Below, one piece after another: positions 54,861-64,000 of a stretch of DNA of 64,000 bases. Origin of the DNA: Monosiga brevicollis MX1 (Eukaryota; Opisthokonta; Choanoflagellata; Craspedida; Salpingoecidae); the NCBI RefSeq assembly GCF_000002865.3, contig NW_001865070.1:132012-196011 (forward strand), written 5' to 3'. Under the pieces are notes generated by a model. It saw only the letters and a list, made by a program, of their open reading frames with translations. It did no database searches and was not told where the DNA came from. The translations under genes and the position numbers were made by a program. Every line of letters starts with the position of its first letter. The stretch's first letter is position 1.

Positions 54861-54950
54861 TTTTTCGTTTTTCTCGTTTTTTTTTTTTTTCATTTTCTTT
54901 CATTTATTTTGATTGATGTGTGAGAGAGCGTCAACATCATCATCATCATC
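54403..54950. other. Intergenic region with CT/T-rich leader of the SNARE gene
   Basis: A TGTG/CT/poly-T stretch (54795-54900) and a CAT repeat run directly into the syntaxin start codon at 54951, probably its promoter or 5' UTR. No other gene is seen. Confidence 0.5.
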
Positions 54951-56126
54951 ATGAATCGCCTGGACGACTTTCGGCGGGTGGCCGGGGGTGTGGGCGAGGC
55001 CGAGGCGGCCGAGAAGGGCGCACGGAAGGATGCCGAGGGCGCAACGGGGTTGCGTAAGCGAGTAACAACACTGAGCAGTGCAGCACCTACCTCGGATAAG
55101 AGTGCGACTGAACAATCAACCACCATCACGTCTGCGTCGGATCTCTTGGCCTCAGGGGAGGCTCAGCTCGAGGCCGGCCGCTCTGCACTTGCTGCGCGCA
55201 TGGGGGCGGCCTTGTTTCGCGCACTGCAGTCCCTGCGCGCTGCATTGGAGGGCTGCGCTCGGGACCTGGGTACACACGATGGCCGGCTACGTGGCACGGG
55301 TGCGCTGCTGGTCGGACCAGAACGCTTCGAGCGTCAGGATACACTCACAGTGGTGAGCGACACCAAAGCCAGCCTTGTACAGTTGGAGCAGGCCTTGGCT
55401 GACTTGCGGCGGCAGCTGGACCAACAGGTCACAAGCTTACCAAATGATTGGTACCAGCACCTCGGCACCGCACACGCTCATTTAGTTGACCGTTGTGCAG
55501 CTTTGGCACGCTGGTGTCAAGACATTCAAAACCATCGCCGCCGCGTTCAAGCTGTGTTGGACGGCGTCCGGCTTGCTACCCCCACGCTGTTGCCACGGCC
55601 GCTGGACTCGTCGTCCACGCGTCCCACCTTGCACCTCAGGCTAAAAAAGGCCAACACAGACACTGCCAAACCAGAGCTTACCAACAAGAGTTTGAAAGCC
55701 AGCGGGGTGCACCCTCGCGATGGCCCGATGGCTACCAATGTCGGCCGTGAGGACCCCACCCCTGCTAGTTCGAGTGATGGGGCATCGGATATGACCCCTT
55801 CTCCGGCCATGAGTCAGGCCTTGGCGCAGCAGGTGCGTCAATTTCGCACCGAGCTGCACGACATGGCCCGTGAGGTGGACCAAGCACAGGATACCCTGTA
55901 TGAGCTGGCAAGCATGCAGTCGCGCTTGATGGGCAAGCTGCAGGAGCAGGATGTCACAATTGAGCAGATCCAGCAGGATGCGGAAACGACTCTCCACAAC
56001 GTCGATCGGGGCAACGAGGAGCTGACTGAGGCCATTCGCTACAATCGCGACTTTCGCCAGGGCGTTCTCCTTTTTTTCATCATTCTCTCCCTGTGCCTGC
56101 TGTTTTTTGACTACCTCAGTGGCTAG
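54951..56126 (+). CDS. STX18: Syntaxin-18/Ufe1-type Qa-SNARE, intronless
   Basis: 391 residues in one exon. The C-terminal 75 residues are diagnostic: a SNARE helix (DTLYELASMQSRLMGKLQEQ, with the central-layer Gln conserved in LQEQD), then GNEELTEAIRYNRDFRQ and a tail anchor (GVLLFFIILSLCLLFFDYLSG), matching the EGNEDIREAIKNN...ILFFLVMCSFSLLFLDW end of human STX18. The N-terminal part has helical Ala/Leu/Arg-rich segments (SLRAALEGCARDLGTHDGRL) as expected for the regulatory bundle, and a Ser/Thr/Pro linker. STX18/Ufe1 acts at the ER in fusion of Golgi-derived vesicles together with USE1, BNIP1/Sec20 and Sec22. Confidence 0.88.
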   Translation: MNRLDDFRRVAGGVGEAEAAEKGARKDAEGATGLRKRVTTLSSAAPTSDKSATEQSTTITSASDLLASGEAQLEAGRSALAARMGAALFRALQSLRAALEGCARDLGTHDGRLRGTGALLVGPERFERQDTLTVVSDTKASLVQLEQALADLRRQLDQQVTSLPNDWYQHLGTAHAHLVDRCAALARWCQDIQNHRRRVQAVLDGVRLATPTLLPRPLDSSSTRPTLHLRLKKANTDTAKPELTNKSLKASGVHPRDGPMATNVGREDPTPASSSDGASDMTPSPAMSQALAQQVRQFRTELHDMAREVDQAQDTLYELASMQSRLMGKLQEQDVTIEQIQQDAETTLHNVDRGNEELTEAIRYNRDFRQGVLLFFIILSLCLLFFDYLSG

Positions 56127-56457
56127 ACGCTCTCAAGCGTCGTGGCTACCTCTACCCGCCCCTCTTGTTTTCTATGCATATATCATCCAAATTGAGCGTA
56201 TCCTCAGATCTTTTCTATTTTTTTCAGCGCGCCTGCTCGGCGGGCCCAAGCGAGACAAGCGGTACGATCGTGACACTTGCACAATGTGCCTCCAAACATT
56301 CAACATTCAAAAGCAGAATCCACCGCCGTCGCCACCACCGCCATCTTTCATCATCATTATCAACCACCTTCAACGCCAGTCTTGCATCCACCATCACCAA
56401 AACCAGGCCTTGCTGGGATGGCTACTCACACATTGGGAGGACTCAATGTTATGCCGA
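56127..56457. other. Convergent spacer
   Basis: 3' flanks of STX18 (+) and RRP40 (-), with CCA/CCG triplets near 56320-56345. No gene is seen. Confidence 0.4.
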
Positions 56458-57673
56458 TTAGGACCAGCCAGAGCTAATGCGGTTCACAAGCTTGGTGACC
56501 TGCTTGTCAGACATGAGTTCGGAGGCCTCAATGGCATTGGCCAACAGCACGGCGTCCATGGGGGCTTCTGTCTTTAACCACATGCGCCCGTTCATGCCCA
56601 CACACAACTCAAACTTCTTGCGTGAGCCGAGCTCCGTCAGTACCCGGCAGTTCTTGCCTCGTAACCTGAGTTCATCATGCGCGAATGAGCAGATGCATCC
56701 AGATGGTTTTCAAACACATTGCCGCAAAGAAGCGGAGGGCTATTTGAGATGGGCAAGCAATCGCGGTGGGGCAACAACACGCACCTGCGGCAGAGACCAA
56801 GCGAGATTTCGCGAAGCAGGCCGCCTTCCAAATGGCCCATGCCGGCACTTTTACCACCTGATGTCACACAGGTCAGCTCGGGGTCCATATCACGATTCGC
56901 CACCTTCAACCGCGCCAGCACTAGGTCCCCCGGCTGCGAGAAGCATCCAAGGCAGGAAGCGCGTGATGAGGCGAGGGCAAAAGTGCAGCCAAGGCATCAT
57001 TCTCAGAGCCTGATAAAAAGTCTGAAGGTCCAGGATCGACACGTACATTAAGTCGGGGGCGATTGCGGCGCGTCGCGCCCTCGAATGCTAGGCCCGGCAA
57101 CCTGTCAATCATGATGGACCCAAAGCATTTTGATCATTTGAGCACCATCTTTGTTCACTCTGTGGCGCAAAGCTGACGAGAGGTTGTGGGTGCCCGAGGC
57201 TGTGTGCACGAGGAGAGGTGGCAGTGGCGGCAAAAACAGGGAAGGGATTCTGGTAAAACAGGTAGTGTAAAACGGCAGCGGGTGATGGCACCTACAAGGC
57301 ATTGCTGGCACCTCCGATGTCCACTAGAAAACCTTCGCCGGCATTGCCAATGATGATGCCAAGAACTTGGTCACCCTCGGCTGTCTGAGGCTGCGCGGGG
57401 GATCAAAGAGATCAGAGTCGACAAGCTGGTCGCCGCACAAGTCGGCACTTGCAAGCCATCGGCACGGCGAAGACTTACGTTGTGTGTGGCAATGTCTACC
57501 CAAAAGGTGGCCTCACCCTTTTGCCGAAGAATGCCGCCATGTGTGACGACGCCCTCGCTGCCGTGCGAGCTCTGTTGGGTTGTCAAACCGGGACCCAGCA
57601 CCACCTTGCCCGAGTCCGGCAAGGGAAACCGATCACCCGGCACCACCACGCGTGGGCCCGTCCCCTCTGCCAT
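56458..57673 (-). CDS. EXOSC3: Exosome complex subunit RRP40
   Basis: RNA-binding cap subunit of the RNA exosome (3'-to-5' RNA decay and processing). The start ATG at 57673 opens MAEGTGPRVVVPGDRFPLPD, then GKVVLGPGL and GEATFWVDIATHN, the N-terminal domain. LPGLAFEGATRRNRPRLNV (about 57050-57110) is the S1-domain block found as [20 protein letters not shown] in human EXOSC3. LKVANRDMDPELTCV and SAGMGHLEGG-like exons follow. The last exon encodes the KH-like domain: KFELCVGMNGRMWLKTEAPM, then LLANAIEASELMSDKQVTKL, matching GMNGRIWVK and LANILEACEHM of the human protein. Intron ends were not all fixed. Confidence 0.87.
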
Positions 57674-57796
57674 GCTACTGTTCAAACCTGACCGCAATAT
57701 CCAACGCCCACCACTCTCACTCGTCCTGCCTTCCCTCTGCCAATGCCCGATAATTCCAGCTGTTTGCTTGCTGCTGCTGCTGCTCCCGTTGCGCCG

Positions 57797-57829
<33 letters not shown>

Positions 57830-57837
57830 CAGAACGT

Positions 57838-57877
<40 letters not shown>

Positions 57878-58003
57878 CCGCGTGCTTTACAACTTTGACA
57901 AGAGAGGAATTGTCAGACAATTGATTCACTCGTTTCTTCGTTGGCTCACTCATATGGGAGGGTCTGGCCCTTGGTGCTGGTTGGCCTTGAGGGAGGGGAA
58001 GGT
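57674..58003. other. Tandem spacer with poly-A and GT repeats
   Basis: A poly-A run of about 30 (57797-57827) followed by a GT array (57840-57874). This is the upstream region of RRP40 and the 3' flank of NCA2. Confidence 0.6.
57797..57874. repeat. Poly-A plus (GT)n compound repeat
   Basis: A30 then GACAGAACGTTC and about 17 GT units. Confidence 0.9.
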
Positions 58004-60606
58004 TTAGAAGAGGCTGAGGAGGGATGACTGTGTCTCAGACATGAGGTTGATGCGCAGGATGGAGACGATGCGGAGGCGCCGGTCTGTAAGTTGATCAACG
58101 CTGGCTTCGTTGGAAAGTGCTTGCTGCTCAACAGACAAAATGGCAGCCACGTCGTCCAGCATTTCCTCGTGGACATCCGCGTCTAGCCGCGAGTGATTCT
58201 GAACCTAACACGGACAAAGAAAGTTGAGTCAAAAGCAACCCACCAGAGCTGCGCAATGAGAGGGCCCTGGGGCCTACGTACTTGGCGACTAAAATTCCAA
58301 CAGGCCACGACGAGCTCGCCGGTGCGCCGGTTCGTGTCCACACCACCCGCAACGCCCACAGCCAGAACAGCGCGCTCAACATCGGTCAGTGCCGTCTGCA
58401 CGCCTCGTTGCTCGGCGCGAAAACTCCGAGCAAAGCGTCCCTGAACCAGGCTAAACATCAGCCAATGAGCCGGTTGCAAGCGAGACTCGGAGGACTCAGG
58501 GGGGGGGGGACAGGTGCCGTTGCAGCGGCTTCACTCACTGGCGGAGGCCGTTGATCGACGCCCAAGCCACACCCACGGCTGGTAGGAGGGCAATCAGTTG
58601 GAATGTCAATTCATTGCTGCGCATGAGCTTGTCCATGCCAGACAGGGCCTGTTGAATATCCACCTTGGCCTTTTGGATCTATCGAAACACAACGCGGATG
58701 AGGACGATGCAGTCTTGTTTGGTCGCCGTGTGCTACAGGCAGAGATCAAACCTGGATCAAGATGGTGCGAAGCAGGCTGCCATCCACGACATGGCTCAAA
58801 GGCTTGCGGATGCCTTCCTCAAAGTCCTGCATGACAATGGTCAGGTCGCCTTCGCGCACCTGCATCAGGGCCACCGGGGGGTTGAGACAGATAGGCAGAC
58901 AGGCATACAGACACGCGCCAAGTTTACAATCTACCTGTTGCTGCAAAGACGAGACGTCCACTTCGAGACGATGAAAGTCCACGGCAAAATCGCGCACCAT
59001 GCGCTGCAAACGCACGCACGCCGAGATCGGGAATCAGCATAATGGTGCACAAGAGCAGGACGCATGATCACAACGGGCTGGGCGGGCCCAGCAGACCTGG
59101 AGTGAATCAAGCTCGGCCTGGGACGAACGCCCCAGCTGCAAAGCCAAATGCCCCTGTGTCCAAGAAATGTGTCCGTTTTTCCGCAGACATGTGCATTCGA
59201 TGAGAACCGGCCCCGGTCTGAGCGCGCTGCAACAGGCGTGGGTCGAGATAAGAGCCGTCGATGACCAACCTGGTCATAACGAATGCTTTGGTACATCTCA
59301 AGAAGAGGCTGGCTCAGAGAGAGGATGGATGCAACGCACATCCGTGACGTGAGCGCAAGCGCGGGTCTGCCCAGTTGATGGTGGGGCAGGCCAGTATGCA
59401 GATTCAAACCTGGTACAAGCGTTGCTTGGTAAAGTTATAGACGAGCGTGTACACGTCGACCAGCCGTTCCTTGGCATAGTCTGTGAGGTTCAAACCTTTC
59501 CAGATACTCAAACCAAGCAACCCTAGGCCAAAACCGGCAGCATAGACCGGCCAAGCACGCAAGAGGCGAAATGGTAGTGCCACGGCACGTTCAAGGCCCG
59601 TCGGTGAGGCGCGGCTCTTGCGCGCATCCAGTTGCTGAAGCTTGGCGTGCAGCGATTGCTCAGCTTCGGTCGCCCAGCTCTCCGTTGCAGCGTCAAAGGC
59701 AGCCAAGCTGCTATTTGAACCACGCTCTACAGGTGAGGAGGGCAGGCGGCCAAAGACCTCGAGTTCCCATCGCAGCAAGGCTCCGAGCTCTCGTAAGAGC
59801 AGATTCTCCTCTCGGCGCATTTGGGTGAGGTAGTGTTCAATGCTGCTGAGAGCTTCACGCCATGCTGTGCGCATCAAGACAGGCGCCCGCTTCCAGAAAT
59901 CAAGGGTAAGCAGGCCTTGCCACCCCAAGGGCTGAAGTGCTGTGCGCATCTCCAAGTACACAAACCACGGCCAAACTATATCGAGGTCAGGGCAGCGGCC
60001 AGGTCAGCTAGGTCACAAATTACCAGCAAAAAATCAAATGCAACCACATACGAAGGAGTCGGCGGTATGGTGCCGAGAAGCTGGGAGAGATTGCGCATTG
60101 AATGGCAAGGGAGGAGGCAGGCAGGGAGCAAGGCAGGGCTGCAGTGAGCAGGGCGCGTGACACGGCAAGGATCAGAGAAAAATTGATATACCCATACCGG
60201 CGTAGAACCAGCCAGCGCTGCTGGGCATCACGGAGACGATGAATGTCATCGATGCGGGTGGCAATGTTCTCGCCGTAGACGGAGTTGGTTGCAGGGGGCA
60301 AAAAAATGGCTAAGCCAAGAGGCATGTGCAGAGCATCGGAGGTCAGCAGAGTTGGCTGCAAGAGAATCATATCGCGTCGCTGCACGTGGTGACCACAAGC
60401 AAGGGAGAGAGTAGCTCAGGGCGGTTGTCACGCGCAATTGTAAAGGATTATTTCAAGGCGCGCTGACCTTCGACGTCAGGTTTGCTGTAGAGCCAGCTAT
60501 GCAGCTGGTGCCGCCGCTGATCAAGCATGGCCATGACCGCCGGTGGCCACTGTTGCAGATGATGCCAAGCGGTGGAGCACCGCTTGAGTTGAGGTAGCGA
60601 GAGTCC
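58004..60606 (-). CDS. NCA2: Nuclear control of ATPase protein 2 (NCA2)
   Basis: Mitochondrial membrane protein; in yeast it is needed for proper expression of the mitochondrially encoded ATP synthase subunits 6 and 8. Recognisable exons: about 60475-60606 (LPQLKRCSTAWHHLQQWPPA), about 60200-60350 (SVYGENIATRIDDIHRLRDA), about 59407-59950 (YLTQMRREENLLLRELGALL, then ARAWPVYAAGFGLGLLGLS-type membrane helix and TDYAKERLVDVYTLVYNF), RMVRDFAVDFHRLEVDVSSL, REGDLTIVMQDFEEGIRKPL, IQKAKVDIQQALSGMDKLMR with SNELTFQLIALLPAVGVAWA, and a last exon ending MSETQSSLLSLF. The order of basic helices, internal membrane helix, the D-x-x-L-K-x-N-x-L-T-like block and the final membrane helix is that of the NCA2 family. 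The 5' end and some joins are uncertain. Confidence 0.8.
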
Positions 60607-60733
60607 AAAGCCGTTGACCAGAACTTCAAGCCCGTGTCAACGTCCAATTCCAACGACGTTAACGTGCCCCCCCCAAAGCTCCAAACCCGTGCGAGTTTCC
60701 GTCAACCTCGCGAGCCGGGAGGCGAACTGCGTG

Positions 60734-60773
<40 letters not shown>

Positions 60774-61045
60774 GGCTCCAAGTTGTCGTTTTGAGTATCA
60801 GGGCTTTTTTTTTTTTTTTCTTCTTCTTCTTTTTGTAACGCTTTGGTTTGTGTATGTGTATGTCTCGGCTTCATCTCGGTCGTTCTGGCTCCAATTCTGA
60901 TGGGCTGCATCGACTAGGTCAGTGTCTGGGGCCTTTGGTGTTTGGCAAGTCAGGTGAGGAATGTGTTTTTTTGGGGTTATCGGCAAGCTCAAGTGCGTCG
61001 AGAAACAGAGATTGGGAACGAGGTCAATAAGTTCGGTTATTCGTC
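60607..61045. other. Spacer upstream of NCA2 with GA and T repeats
   Basis: A GA run (about 60737-60770) and a T tract (60806-60819) with TTC triplets. The unplaced NCA2 first exon may lie here. Confidence 0.5.
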
Positions 61046-61678
61046 TTAGAGGTCAGCAAGAGAGTCCAGGTCATCATGTTCTGAGTGGTTCGGTGCGCGC
61101 CCCGAAATATTGGCATCTTTGTGCAGAGGCGCTAGCTCGTCGTCGCTTTCTTCCATCGTGGCGGGGTGTGACACGGGACCTGTCTTAGGTTGGTGACGTG
61201 AGGCGGCAACGCTGCCCGAGATGTCGTCGTCGTCGTCCTCTTGCGTAGCAGGGGTGTCTGGGATTTGCTGGCCAGGTTCAATGGATTCCCACTCTGGAAA
61301 CCCCTTTTTGGTGTTTGAGCCAGAGGCTAATGAGCCAAGGCCCGTTTGGGGCTGGTCACGGGGTGACGATGCTGCCTGGACCATGGACCCTTTAGCCTTT
61401 GGCTTGGCCTCGGAGGACGCCGCGGTTTGCGAGGGCTCGTCTTCGAGTAGCACTTGGCTAAAGTCCCCATATTCAAGCGTGGCAGGGGCGGCCACAGTGG
61501 CGCGATGCTGATAAGGGTGATACTCTGGCAATTGCTGCTGCGGCTTGTGCGCGTGGGTATTCGACGCTGCCCGTCGCAGGCGCTGCACAAAACTGGTCTG
61601 GGGCTGGTCTTGTGTTCCATCCGTCGTTGTGTCCAAGTCGACGGGTGTGGCAGGTAGGGGCGACGGTTGCATCGTCAT
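61046..61678 (-). CDS. Disordered acidic Gln/Pro-rich frame, tail of BRCC36 or separate gene
   Basis: 210 codons open from ATG 61678 to a stop at 61046, and continuous upstream to an acceptor at about 61690 (giving EAFDMTMQPSPL). Composition is that of a disordered protein: Gln/Pro/Ser-rich, with an acidic block (EDDDDDISGS) and a short motif repeated three times (QDQPQTS, RDQPQTG, RHQPKTG). It ends HDDLDSLADL. If spliced phase 0 to the BRCC36 body it forms a long C-terminal extension; otherwise it is its own small gene. I cannot decide from sequence alone. Confidence 0.5.
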   Translation of the reverse strand: MTMQPSPLPATPVDLDTTTDGTQDQPQTSFVQRLRRAASNTHAHKPQQQLPEYHPYQHRATVAAPATLEYGDFSQVLLEDEPSQTAASSEAKPKAKGSMVQAASSPRDQPQTGLGSLASGSNTKKGFPEWESIEPGQQIPDTPATQEDDDDDISGSVAASRHQPKTGPVSHPATMEESDDELAPLHKDANISGRAPNHSEHDDLDSLADL

Positions 61679-61869
61679 ATCAAATGCCTCCTGCGATGCA
61701 GATCTTGGGGCTACTGGTGCAAGTCTGCACCCCGTGCAACGATGATGAGCGGTGAAGTTCTAGGACTGGACACGACAAGAACAAGGGCGAACGCAAACAG
61801 CCTCGTGAACACGCAAGGTGGGAGGAATAGTTTTGTTCCGAAATGCCCGTGGACTTGCCTCTCGCAGAC

Positions 61870-63267
61870 AGGCTGCAAAACGGCTTCGTGGAGATCCAAA
61901 AGGGCTCGCGTGAGCAGCGCACTGTTGTAAACCTTGTCAATGACATTATCACCTCTACACGAAAAAGCGCCCATTATCCATAAAGTCGTGGTAGAAGATA
62001 CTTCACTTGCACAACATCAGTCTGTCCCCACGCTTACCCTTGGACAGCATGACGGTGAAGTTCTTCCTGAGCAAGTTGACAGGCATTGGGATTGAGGCAC
62101 CGACGAAGACAGGCAAAAAAAAGGCAAGACCATGTTTGAGCACGAGGGACGGTCTCACGTCGTGAGGAAAAGCAAACCTTGAGCAAAGTCTGGGAAAGTT
62201 GCACGAGACCCACGCTCAAAGAGCCACGTGGATGGTCATCAGATTCCACCAAAGGAGCAATCCGAAATGGCACTTCACGGCGTCTACGAGAAAGTTTGTG
62301 CCCGTTTGAGGTTGAGCCTTTGTGAAGCGGGTTGAGAGCTTCAATAGCCAGAATACTCACCTCAACTCGCCGGGATCAGTCTGAAAACAGGTCACTTCGA
62401 CTTGCGCAGTCTGCGGGGCCACGCAATCCACCAACGCGTATGCGTGGGCCTGGAGTCAGGCACTCACGGACCGTGCAGTACCCATCATATCACAAACCTC
62501 GTGATTACAGGACACGATGAGACCAAACCAATGGGATGATAGCTGCTGGTAGCTGCGTTGCGTGCGCAGGTCTGAGACCCAGGCCAAAAGTCACACCAGA
62601 ATGTGAGGAGGGGGAGGAGGAGGGGAGGAGGAGGAAAAAGAACCGTACACCACCGACCCGGACCCAAGCCAGTCGCTGAGCACGAGTTTGGAAAGCTGCA
62701 GGCAACACACCGACGTCGGACGGCCAGACGGTCAGCTTTGGGTGTGAGTGATACCAGCCAATGACGGTCACAGAGGAGCCTCGCTCTCGACTCAAGGTCT
62801 CAGCCTATGGATGGGGATGGGCAAGAAAGTGTTCAGGACACCAAAGAAGCACGTGGCAGATGGGTCATGCAAACCACAAGGGTTGCTGCTGGCGGGAGAT
62901 GAGCGCACACACCCATCGGCGAGCCTCATCCTGGGTCTGCGGGGCAATTTCAACGCGGTCTGAAGTGCCTTGATGGCGAATGCCCACAAATAGATCGGTG
63001 ATCCGAGCGGTGGCGCGAGCGCTACGACGCCCGCCAAGCTCTTCAATCTCTCCAAGAACCAAGCCAGCAATCTCCTCGTGCGCTGGCGGCCATCATCATC
63101 ACAACAGACCGGTGAGGCGGTGCCGACACGTTTGTTCACTTCCCAGCATGCAGATGCCCGTCCACCCACACCACCACCGCCCCATCAAACTCAAACTCAC
63201 GTGATGTAAGCGCATGCGTCAGCAGCACCTGATAAGCTGCGCGCGCGCAGCTCACCTCCACCAACAT
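61870..63267 (-). CDS. BRCC3: BRCC36-type JAMM/MPN+ deubiquitinase
   Basis: Zinc metalloprotease that cuts Lys63-linked ubiquitin chains; in animals part of BRCA1-A (DNA damage) and BRISC complexes. Exons with matching phases: 63201-63267, 62913-63082, 62711-62804, 62498-62571, 62361-62410, 62178-62283, 62038-62066 and about 61876-61947. The protein starts MLVEVSCARAAYQVLLTHAL, then PHEEIAGLVLGEIEEL (catalytic Glu). VIGWYHSHPKLTVWPSDV plus D across an exon join completes the JAMM motif H-x-H-x7-S-x2-D, so all metal ligands are present. WFGLIVSCNHE, VEVTCFQTD, REVPFRIAPLV and TRALLDLHEAVLQPVCE follow the human order. The tail after VCE is unclear: one donor (GCAAGT) would end the protein soon, another would add the acidic frame at 61046-61690. 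Confidence 0.88.
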
Positions 63268-63349
63268 CACCCCACATCCCACCACCCCCTCCTCCTCCGA
63301 TCTCGACACAAACCAGCAAAACCCGCAAAAAAAAGCTGAAAAATAAAAG

Positions 63350-63544
<195 letters not shown>

Positions 63545-63595
63545 TCTTTCTTTGAGAGCGACTTTGAGGAGCTCAAACACTTCGACGGGTGCCGC

Positions 63596-63660
63596 CTGCT
63601 CTTCTGCTCTTCTGCTCTTCTGCTCTTCTGCTCTTCTGCTCTTCTGCTCTTCTGCTCTCT
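63596..63660. repeat. TTCTGCTC octamer tandem repeat
   Basis: About seven tandem copies of CTTCTGCT, ending in CTCTCGCTCT. Confidence 0.95.
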
Positions 63661-63799
63661 CGCTCTGGCGGTGTGGCGGTGAGGGTGTTGGGCAAGAGCG
63701 GCTCTTGTTAGGTCGATGCCAAGTGCGAGGACCCCCCCCGCCACTCTTTGTATTGTACGGTTGAAACGACCGCAGTCAGTTTGCGGTGCTGGTACTCAG

Positions 63800-64000
63800 A
63801 AAGTATTGGCGGGCCGATCATCAAGAAGGGTACCAAGGGTAGCAAGCTTGATAGCAGCTGGATCATCGCTGCTGGGCCCTTGCTCAAGCGGCCTGGCTGG
63901 GCTGGGGGGCCATTTGTGCTTGACAGTGCGCGCGCGCGCGCCATGGCGCGCTACAGCCTTGGGGCGCGGGGTAAAGTGCAGCCGACATTGCCGACGCGCG
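63800..64000 (+). CDS. Possible partial exon running off the right edge
   Basis: After a candidate acceptor (GGTACTCAG, to about 63799) one plus-strand frame stays open to the end of the window: ESIGGPIIKKGTKGSKLDSS, WIIAAGPLLKRPGWAGGPFV, ARAMARYSLGARGKV and on. The composition is coding-like but no family is recognised. Confidence 0.3.

Overview
The window reads as a compact nuclear genome segment of a unicellular opisthokont, most likely a choanoflagellate close to Monosiga (inference). Genes are dense on both strands, average GC is moderate to high, most genes are cut by many introns of roughly 60-200 bp with GT...AG ends, tRNA genes are eukaryotic, and simple repeats (GA, CA/GT, CTT, poly-T) fill introns and intergenic gaps. 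The gene set (MFSD14, WRAP53/TCAB1, SMYD5, BRCC36, dynein-2 intermediate chain, STMP1-like micropeptide) is what animals and their flagellated relatives share. There is no operon logic, no CRISPR array and no recognisable transposon. An assembly gap of 84 N lies at 30117-30200.

Layout. 1-4.5 kb: tail of an unknown gene, then cytosolic phenylalanyl-tRNA synthetase alpha (14 exons, +). 4.9-8.6 kb: an intronless secreted protein of 21 FG-GAP/VCBS repeats in three sets of seven (-). 9.6-11.1 kb: RING/coiled-coil protein (-). 11.4-12.1 kb: two identical tRNA-Gln(CTG) genes (-). 12.2-14.6 kb: SMYD5 (+). 15.0-17.8 kb: two tandem GH25 lysozyme genes (-). 18.3-19.7 kb: Nudix NADH-pyrophosphatase-type hydrolase (+). 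21.0-23.4 kb: MFSD14/HIAT1 transporter (+). 23.9-26.6 kb: membrane-anchored thioredoxin-fold protein (-). 27.3-29.1 kb: mRNA cap methyltransferase RNMT (+). 30 kb: two gene fragments flanking the gap. 31.2-34.3 kb: a secreted glycosidase fused to a pectin-acetylesterase/Notum-type esterase (-). 35.5-38.9 kb: cytosolic aspartyl-tRNA synthetase with an N-terminal WHEP domain (+). 39.2-39.6 kb: 58-residue STMP1-like micropeptide (-). 40.3-41.6 kb: WRAP53/TCAB1 (-). 42.8-47.9 kb: AMP deaminase (+). 48.4-51.2 kb: dynein-2 intermediate chain DYNC2I2/WDR34 (-). 51.4-54.4 kb: HEAT-repeat protein (+). 55.0-56.1 kb: syntaxin-18 type SNARE (+). 56.5-57.7 kb: exosome subunit RRP40 (-). 58.0-60.6 kb: NCA2 (-). 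61.0-63.3 kb: BRCC36 JAMM deubiquitinase (-), beside a 190 bp CA array. A possible exon runs off the right edge.

Most genes are housekeeping: translation (two class II tRNA synthetases, tRNA-Gln), RNA capping and decay (RNMT, exosome), nucleotide metabolism (AMP deaminase, Nudix), membrane traffic and mitochondria (STX18, NCA2, STMP1-like), intraflagellar transport (DYNC2I2). The secreted set (two lysozymes, the glycosidase-esterase fusion, the 21-repeat propeller protein) fits a bacterivorous flagellate that digests or binds bacterial and algal polymers; that link is inference. The fusion enzyme, the 3 x 7 propeller protein, the WHEP-bearing AspRS and the micropeptide are the items most worth following up. 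Exon ends were worked out by hand from splice signals, frame and family alignment from memory.
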